From Pseudomonadota bacterium (GTDB lineage Bacteria; Pseudomonadota; Alphaproteobacteria; Paracaedibacterales; CAIULA01), in contig JAJZHT010000025.1 in the NCBI GenBank assembly GCA_021804455.1, positions 1-11,784 of the forward strand: a DNA stretch of 11,784 nt, given 5' to 3'. Below, piece after piece: positions 7,601 to 11,784 of this stretch. Position 1 is the first letter of the stretch, and the number at the start of each line of letters is the position of its first letter. Below the pieces are notes generated by a model. It saw only the letters and a list, made by a program, of their open reading frames with translations. It did no database searches and was not told the DNA's origin. A program made the position numbers and the translations under genes.

Positions 7601-9025
7601 AGCATGAAACAAGCCATAACTGCCCAATAGGATGAAAACAGCCATGGCGATTTTGGCGACATTTAAAATACGATTAATGCTGAGCAGTTTGTGAGGTTGG
7701 GGAGAGGCTACTCCAGGTTCATGAAAAATTTTTTCTGTTATTAAATCTTCGATAAAAAATATTTTACGTTTAGAAGGCTCTGTCGCGACGGCCATCAACT
7801 CTAAATTTGCGGAAGAATCGACCTCTGGTTTTGAATTTTCTGACTTTGCACGAAGAACAAGATCTTCTTTTGCTTCCTCATCCTCTTCTAGGATTCTTAA
7901 AGGCGTTATACCGCTGTCACCGCAAAAATAGATTCCCCTTAGACACAGAGCTTGTTGATAGGTATCGCTTTTAAACAAATGGCCAAGATAGATCCCTAAA
8001 TTGTTTTTGATGGTCATCAGTTCGCTGGGAAAGACAAAAACCCCATCGGCGGTAGCTGTGGCTCCTCCTTCGGCAAAAATCTCTAGCCGCACATGGGAAA
8101 GATTTTCTTGGATACTTGAAAAAGCATCCTCAACCCAAGTATGGGTATAGGCTGTACTTAAAGTATAGGGAGACGACCAACCCAACATGTTATGGCGATT
8201 TCTTGTTGGAATTTCCGTACAAAAACTTTGAAATCCGGGGATAATGTCGGTTTTTGTGATCAAGATATAAATCGGAACACGCAGCCCCAATCCATTTTGG
8301 GCCGCGAGTAATTTTTGCGCCAGATATTCGGCACGACTGCTTAAGGTATCCATGGTCAATTGTTGACGACCATAAAGTTCTGTTGCAGGGATGGTTAAAA
8401 GGATCCCATTAAGAGGCCGTGCGGCACGATACCGTGACAGTAAAACAAGCAGGGAACGCCAACCTTTTTCATCCGAGTGTGGCGTTGTTTTGCGTAATAA
8501 AAGATCCCCGCGAATGTCCAGGATAACCCCGCGATTTAAAAACCACCAACGACATTCAGGGTTCCCATGGTGAATCCCAAAATCTTGTTGTCCCACAGGT
8601 AAATTCAAGTCAGCCCCTTCCATCAAGGTGGTTTTTCCTGAATTCTCTGCCCCTATAAGAAGGTACCAAGGAAGTTGGTACTTATAGTTATAGGTATCCA
8701 GAGATTGTTTTAGAAAATCCAGCGCTCGCAAAAAAGAAAGGCTGAGAGAACTGACTTTAACATAGCCTTTTTTAGACAAAAATTCGCTGATCCATCCACC
8801 CATAGGAGGCAATTTGTCATTACGGATCTCATCGGAAGCAGGAACAGAGGGCGTTACAGGTTTGGTAGCAGCCCTGCGTAAAGCACGAACGGTTAGACCG
8901 ATTAGACCAGCCATCATGGCCAATGCTAAAAGAAGCAGGATCGTACTGGCAGCCGGCAACCCCGATAAGGAATGAATCAAGCCATATCCCAACCTTTTTA
9001 GGGCATTGAGAATACTATCAAACAT
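4628..9025 (-). CDS. tssM: TssM/IcmF-family type VI secretion membrane protein
   Basis: TssM is the large inner-membrane subunit of the type VI secretion membrane complex, with a cytoplasmic nucleotide-binding domain and a long periplasmic part. Visible in order: a hydrophobic helix at about 27-47; Walker A GAENSGKTT (125-133); a Walker B-like LDIRGD (D170, G173); a TKTD base-recognition motif (257-260) followed by PGF; the family segment LRGIYFCG (362-368 region); FFIEDLITEKIFHE (423-436); a transmembrane helix at about 455-476; a long helical periplasmic region; and a C-terminal beta domain with FTFAGHWSLFWLLRLH, matching the family's F-x-G-x-WALFRL pattern. Only one clear N-terminal membrane helix is seen, where two are usual. 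At 1465 residues it is longer than typical TssM (about 1100-1300), and it ends in a charged low-complexity tail of about 60 residues. No tssL, tssK or other core gene is adjacent. An IcmF of a type IVB system is possible, but those are shorter. Confidence 0.9.
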   Translation of the reverse strand: MFDSILNALKRLGYGLIHSLSGLPAASTILLLLALAMMAGLIGLTVRALRRAATKPVTPSVPASDEIRNDKLPPMGGWISEFLSKKGYVKVSSLSLSFLRALDFLKQSLDTYNYKYQLPWYLLIGAENSGKTTLMEGADLNLPVGQQDFGIHHGNPECRWWFLNRGVILDIRGDLLLRKTTPHSDEKGWRSLLVLLSRYRAARPLNGILLTIPATELYGRQQLTMDTLSSRAEYLAQKLLAAQNGLGLRVPIYILITKTDIIPGFQSFCTEIPTRNRHNMLGWSSPYTLSTAYTHTWVEDAFSSIQENLSHVRLEIFAEGGATATADGVFVFPSELMTIKNNLGIYLGHLFKSDTYQQALCLRGIYFCGDSGITPLRILEEDEEAKEDLVLRAKSENSKPEVDSSANLELMAVATEPSKRKIFFIEDLITEKIFHEPGVASPQPHKLLSINRILNVAKIAMAVFILLGSYGLFHAYDKFVRSRDYIMPVLGKMNSLLHDLHNLRLDQPDHSNELFDVYARELIEMMEQLQQTQFFSFFVPASWFSPLHEDLHKTLKISYQQVIIRTIYIDLLLKARDLLHLRPATQDQSTSIGQLLLPLATPEYQLFRRYVEGMVTLQEKIDKFNNLKTAPNYRDLNDLVAYTFGAQLPKQFIDHYHRFQDLLSNSVFPPIDLKPYQQMAQETLMVLYHHFLEALFAVHTPYSLSGRLNGLLQQLSQQNNQRLPDAQFLRQFSMELGQVLPTLGEVGQNWLDKDFFNPDKEFDALLDKIDAFPLFGKPLTQTLVDETAVGFYTLKQQLRPLNQLLSDHPTVPSSPSSYSASQGLFALSKSLNALFSEPYMVAPTGRSFTPLPPPGKIIYWDGKLIQLAYDMCKRFDDFVMKQISAFPPLLHENLKLIARQSLQANIIDLVARSQSFVDVPTNLSQGLAAEEVLRSKIADVREAAPKFAKLLEILNQDSVGFSFVELRDLLASTSYWLLSQVEIMLQNLTPYAMHDTTFNWWDGEAGAALTGYSANDLEDLKTYLALQRQQMQNMALDYAKPLVTFLTAPVLVEAEGDKTLLNRWRRIIEQLEAYAKKQPGNSINVLEDFIIKSLNTYNLNTIFSAVSLAEIQQPSGDYFLEIVRQLKKAALSRAEVKRRQLSIEHYKELARYFNQNLKNKFPFVGSNLSLSMAEADPEDIRTFFRKYDEFGGSVKEIINQVYQLGTAALPAVEFLQKMQVLKEFFQNYLQGQGEGDLPTFEFNMDFRANRARESGGDLIVDWSFKPDEDTSIHRNDKQRTGRWIYGNPIQVSFRWPFIESLAIKPVKDPTQPLLSIEGQTATFTFAGHWSLFWLLRLHLAHKGEYVIPQDPNPHMLKFVIPTGAYTKAIVYNLVTLMVPSSNPKISGKIVRVPVFPTSAPPLDALILEYADQPILTEGGIKRAKLPGDDNPAPTTGKAKIDSRKTENPQESEELKNVENKKKEPI

Positions 9026-9092
9026 AAAAAGGCCGATCTATAACAAGCATCTAAATTTTTATTTTAGGACATGAAGTACCACTTTTACAGCC

Positions 9093-9098
9093 ATTATA
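9093..9098 (-). promoter_or_regulatory. Extended -10 promoter for the tssM unit
   Basis: On the minus strand TGCTATAAT (9101-9093) is a perfect extended -10 (TG-N-TATAAT). The hexamer at the -35 position, about 17 bases upstream, is ATATCA, a poor match, as is common with extended -10 promoters. Transcription would begin near 9086 and give a leader of about 60 bases before the tssM ATG at 9025. The surrounding intergenic DNA is very AT-rich. No strong ribosome-binding site is visible before that ATG, so translation initiation may be weak or controlled. Confidence 0.55.
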
Positions 9099-9176
9099 GC
9101 AAATTTTACTAAAAATGATATATAAGCAAAAAATATAAATAAGGTACTAAGATCTGAAGACGAGACTGAGGCGTTC

Positions 9177-9200
9177 TTTTATAGGGGGGTCGCTATAAAA
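9177..9200. terminator. AT-rich inverted repeat after the ABC transporter gene
   Basis: TTTTATAG (9177-9184) and CTATAAAA (9193-9200) are perfect 8-base complements around an 8-base G-rich loop (GGGGGTCG on the plus strand). It lies 8 bases past the stop codon of the ABC transporter gene, where its transcript should end, and before the tssM promoter. The stem is nearly all A-T pairs and is not followed by a T run on the minus strand, so it would be a weak intrinsic terminator. It could equally be a protein-binding palindrome. Confidence 0.35.
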
Positions 9201-9207
9201 TCTTGAT

Positions 9208-11052
9208 TTATGGCTTTTTAAGAATTCCTGCTTGACCCAAGGCCCTTGAATCAGCAAATTGCAACATTGCTAGGTGTTGGTACAGAGGATCTTGTGTGAT
9301 CAGTTCAGCATGAGTTCCCACGGCGCGAATATGCCCTTGCTCTAAAACGATAATTCGATCTGCATTTAAAACTGTGGCCAACCGATGGGCAACAATAATT
9401 GTTGTGCGGGTTGACATAAGATGCTTAAGGGCTTTTTGAACGATATCTTCACTGACTGCGTCCAGGGCGTTGGTTGCCTCATCCAACAATAGCACACTGG
9501 GATCTCGCAAAATGGCACGGGCAATGGCGATGCGTTGCTTTTGCCCCCCTGACAACCGAACCCCGCGCGTTCCAACTAACGTGTGAATACCATGAGGAAG
9601 GGTGGGTAAAAAATCATGAATTTGAACAAACTCAACGGCCTGCCAAACCTCTTGTTCTGTGGCATCAGGTCGACCGTATAAAATATTATCATACACACTT
9701 GCCGAAAAAAGCGATGGATCCTGCGCGACCAAACCTATGCGTGTTCTAAGGTCTTTAACATCCACCTCTTTAATGTTGATTCCATCGAAAAAAATACTTC
9801 CGCCTTGAGGATCGTAAAAACGCATAAACAAAGAAAACAAGGTACTTTTGCCCGCCCCTGAAGGACCCACAATAGCAATTTTTTCACCCGGAGCAACAGA
9901 CAAGGTAATATCCTTAAGGGCAGGATGCTCTGGATTGGACGGGTAGGCAAAAGAAACCCCATGCATGGCCACAATCCCCCTGGAAAACTCAGGCAAAGTC
10001 CGAGTTGGCGGTACCGCATACAAACAGGGTTTTAACAACAGCAATTCCAAAAGGCGCTCTGCCGCACCCGCAGCCCGTTGCAAATCCCCTAAGATCTCAC
10101 TAAAAGATCCAAAGGATCCCGCAACAACCACCGCATAAAAGATAAAAGCTGATAACTCACCCGTTGTAATGTGATGATCGGCCACATTGTAGGCACCAAC
10201 CCATAACACGGCAAGAATTGCTGAAAAAGCCATCGTAATAACAATAACAGCCAAAAAAGAGCGGGCCAAATTCCTTTGGATGGCTGCTTGAAAAGTTTTT
10301 TGAGAGTAGTCCTGAAAATGCTTTGAGTCATAAGCTTCATGGGTAAAGGATTGAACCGTACGAATGTTATTCAAGGTTTCATCAATATAACCGCCGATTT
10401 CAGCCAACTTATCCTGTGCTAACCTGGAAAAACGACGCACACGTCGACCAAAGGCAATAATAGGAAGAATAACCAAAGGCACAACACTTAAAGAAAGCAG
10501 TGTCAACCACGGCGATAATGACACCATCATCATGATCCCCCCCACAAATAACAAAAAATTACGCACAGCTACTGCTGCGGAGGTCCCCAATAAAATTTGA
10601 ATTAGACTGGTATCGGTTGTGAGGCGAGCAATCAATTCACCAATCCGGATTTGTTCATAAAAACTGATGTCAAGTTTCAGGATGTGATCAAAGACCTGTT
10701 GACGAAGATTAGTAACAACACGCTCTCCAATCCAGGTAACATAATAGGTTCGACCAAAACTGGCCAAGGCTAGCAACCCAACCATCAATAATAAGCCGAA
10801 TAATAAAGAAAAAAGTTGCTTATCGATTTGACCTGTAAACCCATGATCGATCAGTGACCGTACACCCCTGCCGAAGGCCAGCACCATTCCGGCCCCTAAA
10901 AATAAAGATAACAACGCCAACAGAACCTGACCACGATAAGGCCTTAAATGACTTTGCAAAAATTTTAGTTGGTATAAGGATTTTATCATAGTGCCCGATT
11001 GGCTGGGGCGATCTTGATCAAGAGCTTGGTCGTATTGGCTGGGTTCACGCAT
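9208..11052 (-). CDS. MsbA-related ABC exporter, fused permease and ATPase
   Basis: This 614-residue half-transporter would work as a homodimer in the inner membrane to export a hydrophobic or lipid-like substrate. The substrate cannot be read from sequence. Six hydrophobic helices lie in residues 40-320 (about 43-61, 80-100, 156-176, 181-202, 266-289 and 300-318). The ATPase domain is complete: Walker A GPSGAGKST (396-404), Q-loop Q444, signature LSGGQ (500-504), Walker B LLLDEA (D524, E525), D-loop ALD (529-531) and switch histidine H556. It resembles the MsbA-related family common in alphaproteobacteria (the TIGR02204 type) more than true MsbA. The ATG start at 11052 overlaps the end of cyaY by 8 bases, and an AGGAAAG lies about 15 bases upstream. 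A later Met22 has no ribosome-binding site. The first 22 residues are polar and glutamine-rich. Confidence 0.93.
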   Translation of the reverse strand: MREPSQYDQALDQDRPSQSGTMIKSLYQLKFLQSHLRPYRGQVLLALLSLFLGAGMVLAFGRGVRSLIDHGFTGQIDKQLFSLLFGLLLMVGLLALASFGRTYYVTWIGERVVTNLRQQVFDHILKLDISFYEQIRIGELIARLTTDTSLIQILLGTSAAVAVRNFLLFVGGIMMMVSLSPWLTLLSLSVVPLVILPIIAFGRRVRRFSRLAQDKLAEIGGYIDETLNNIRTVQSFTHEAYDSKHFQDYSQKTFQAAIQRNLARSFLAVIVITMAFSAILAVLWVGAYNVADHHITTGELSAFIFYAVVVAGSFGSFSEILGDLQRAAGAAERLLELLLLKPCLYAVPPTRTLPEFSRGIVAMHGVSFAYPSNPEHPALKDITLSVAPGEKIAIVGPSGAGKSTLFSLFMRFYDPQGGSIFFDGINIKEVDVKDLRTRIGLVAQDPSLFSASVYDNILYGRPDATEQEVWQAVEFVQIHDFLPTLPHGIHTLVGTRGVRLSGGQKQRIAIARAILRDPSVLLLDEATNALDAVSEDIVQKALKHLMSTRTTIIVAHRLATVLNADRIIVLEQGHIRAVGTHAELITQDPLYQHLAMLQFADSRALGQAGILKKP

Positions 11053-11371
11053 TGAGAAAGACGCTTTCCTGAAGATGACATCCTAATAAAGAAAACTCTT
11101 TACAAAGAAGAGTGCGAAGAGGAAAGGCTGTGCGTGTGCAAAGCCAATAATTTTGTTGGTAAGAAAAATGGTGTGCGCCCGACAGGGGGGAAGAGACCCA
11201 TATTTGATCTGTTGTTTTGTGATAGTGCAGAAGATATTCTCCTTGTTGTGTGAGAATCGAAATTCCTTCTGGAAGTTCATCAACTTCAACTTCAGAAAAG
11301 CTCATTAAATTGTCTGCCAAAGACACCAAAAACTTTTCAGCTTGCGATTGATGATTCACAACAGCGGCCAT
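11045..11371 (-). CDS. cyaY: Frataxin/CyaY iron donor protein
   Basis: CyaY, the bacterial frataxin, binds iron through acidic surfaces and modulates the cysteine desulfurase/scaffold step of Fe-S cluster assembly in the cytoplasm. The 108-residue protein has the usual length. It shows an N-terminal helix with scattered acidic residues (E12, D20, E27, E29, D31, E32), then a beta sheet with the family motif QIWVSSPLSGAHHF (56-69). That motif is closer to mitochondrial frataxin (QIWLSSP) than to the E. coli version. A C-terminal helix (LRTLLCKEFSLLG) follows. The start is ATG at 11371, 22 bases past the tRNA-Ala 3' end. The frame stays open upstream to 11482, but that part is only the tRNA read as protein. 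Its stop overlaps the ABC exporter start (ATGCGTGA), suggesting translational coupling. It probably shares the tRNA promoter, since none is evident in the 22-base gap. Confidence 0.92.
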   Translation of the reverse strand: MAAVVNHQSQAEKFLVSLADNLMSFSEVEVDELPEGISILTQQGEYLLHYHKTTDQIWVSSPLSGAHHFSYQQNYWLCTRTAFPLRTLLCKEFSLLGCHLQESVFLNA

Positions 11372-11393
11372 GGAAAACTTTCTGAAAAGATGC

Positions 11394-11469
<76 letters not shown>

Positions 11470-11482
11470 AAAAAACAACCAC

Positions 11483-11511
11483 ACTGTAATCGTAAAAGCT
11501 GCGTTTGACAA
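11483..11511 (-). promoter_or_regulatory. Sigma70-like promoter for tRNA-Ala, cyaY and the ABC exporter
   Basis: On the minus strand, -35 TTGTCA (11511-11506) and -10 TACAGT (11488-11483) are separated by exactly 17 bases. They match the consensus hexamers at 5 of 6 and 4 of 6 positions. Transcription would start near 11476, only about 6 bases before the mature tRNA 5' end, as is usual for tRNA genes. The position and spacing make this a good candidate. Confidence 0.6.
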
Positions 11512-11533
11512 GAAAAAATCAACAGATTATCAA
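11505..11533 (+). promoter_or_regulatory. Candidate divergent promoter pointing right
   Basis: A consensus TTGACA (11505-11510) and TATCAA (11528-11533) are 17 bases apart on the plus strand, with 6 of 6 and 4 of 6 matches. The -35 overlaps the -35 of the leftward tRNA promoter because TTGACAA is nearly self-complementary. It would transcribe the structured non-coding stretch to the right. No gene it would serve is complete in the window, so the call is tentative. Confidence 0.35.
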
Positions 11534-11631
11534 TCTCTATGGTGGGAAGTTGATCCTTTAACGGCGTCATGTGCCAGTTTTAAAAAATATTTTTCAAATT
11601 AACATTTTGGTAACAATTTTGGGGGTAGGAT

Positions 11632-11698
11632 AAACTTAACCTAGGTGATAGAGAGATCCCTTTCTTGAAAAAAGAACAAAGGGTCATAAGGTAAGTTT
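11632..11698. other. Nested stem-loop, possible leader RNA or small RNA
   Basis: An outer stem pairs AAACTTA (11632-11638) with TAAGTTT (11692-11698) and continues past one bulged A with CCT (11640-11642) against AGG (11689-11691). An inner stem pairs CCCTTT (11658-11663) with AAAGGG (11678-11683), plus GA/TC beyond a bulged T, around an A-rich loop. The two levels are joined by an uneven internal loop of about 12 and 3 bases. No T run follows, so it is not an obvious terminator. I do not recognise a known riboswitch or RNA family. Confidence 0.35.
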
Positions 11699-11729
11699 TG
11701 CTTGTTGCTTCTTGAAAGTGGTGGGTGTA

Positions 11730-11759
11730 GCCCCCCTCCCGTTTAGGGAGGCAGTGGGC
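11730..11759. repeat. GC-rich intergenic palindrome, possible dispersed repeat
   Basis: CCTCCC (11735-11740) and GGGAGG (11746-11751) form a perfect stem around the loop GTTTA. An outer GCCC (11730-11733) pairs with GGGC (11756-11759) across small bulges. The flanks are strongly C-rich on the left and G-rich on the right (to about 11768), in sharp contrast to the AT-rich surroundings. Its form resembles the short CCCTCCC/GGGAGGG palindromes that recur between genes in many bacteria. Only one copy is in this window, so dispersal is inferred. The G runs could also form a quadruplex. Confidence 0.4.
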
Positions 11760-11784
11760 GGGGGGTGGTGAAAAATGAAATTAA

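Larger units (their letters stand above)
11512..11784. other. Gene-free right end with structured, partly GC-rich DNA
   Basis: No convincing coding region is visible on either strand in this stretch. It begins AT-rich, with a 12-base palindrome AAAAATATTTTT (11583-11594) and a near-tandem pair TAACATTTTGG / TAACAATTTTGG starting at 11600 and 11611. It continues with a nested stem-loop (11632-11698) and ends in a GC-rich palindrome (11730-11759). An ATG at 11775 (ATGAAATTA) could open a rightward gene that continues past the window. Only three codons are available, so it is not called. Confidence 0.6.

Noticed and set aside
9071..9084. Small AAGT-ACC-ACTT hairpin near the tssM transcription start
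   Set aside because: A 4-base stem with a 3-base loop is expected by chance in AT-rich DNA.
11775..11784. ATGAAATTA at the right edge as the start of a gene
   Set aside because: Only three codons are available and the upstream GGTGG is a weak ribosome-binding site, so coding potential cannot be judged.

Overview
The window is AT-rich bacterial DNA and reads most naturally as an alphaproteobacterium, probably a host-associated lineage of the Holosporales/Rickettsiales type. This is inference. It rests on the mitochondrial-like frataxin (motif QIWVSSPLSGAHHF), the nuoK-nuoL-nuoM run with no nuoN behind it, low GC, and a large type VI secretion (TssM/IcmF) protein. No 16S or other taxonomic marker is present to confirm it.

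Right-pointing block (1-3658): the tail of nuoK, complete nuoL and complete nuoM. These encode antiporter-like membrane subunits of respiratory complex I (NADH:quinone oxidoreductase). The genes are tightly packed, and the key proton-channel Glu, Lys and His residues are intact. nuoM ends in a long inverted repeat overlapping its stop codon, where a gene on the other strand converges. The expected nuoN is not there.

Left-pointing block A (9098 down to 3681): an extended -10 promoter, then a 1465-residue TssM/IcmF-family protein, then, 38 bases on, a 302-residue exported protein of unknown function. No other type VI secretion core gene is in the window, so this two-gene unit is the least explained part of the region.

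Left-pointing block B (11511 down to 9208): a sigma70-like promoter, tRNA-Ala(GGC), cyaY (frataxin, iron donor for Fe-S assembly) and an MsbA-related ABC exporter whose start overlaps the end of cyaY by 8 bases. They look like one transcription unit.

The right end (11512-11784) has no convincing gene. It carries a promoter-like site pointing right that shares its -35 with the tRNA promoter, a nested stem-loop structure, and a GC-rich palindrome that looks like a dispersed intergenic repeat.

The strongest leads are the isolated, oversized TssM with an altered Walker B and its exported partner, and the structured non-coding right end. Most of the rest is ordinary housekeeping content.
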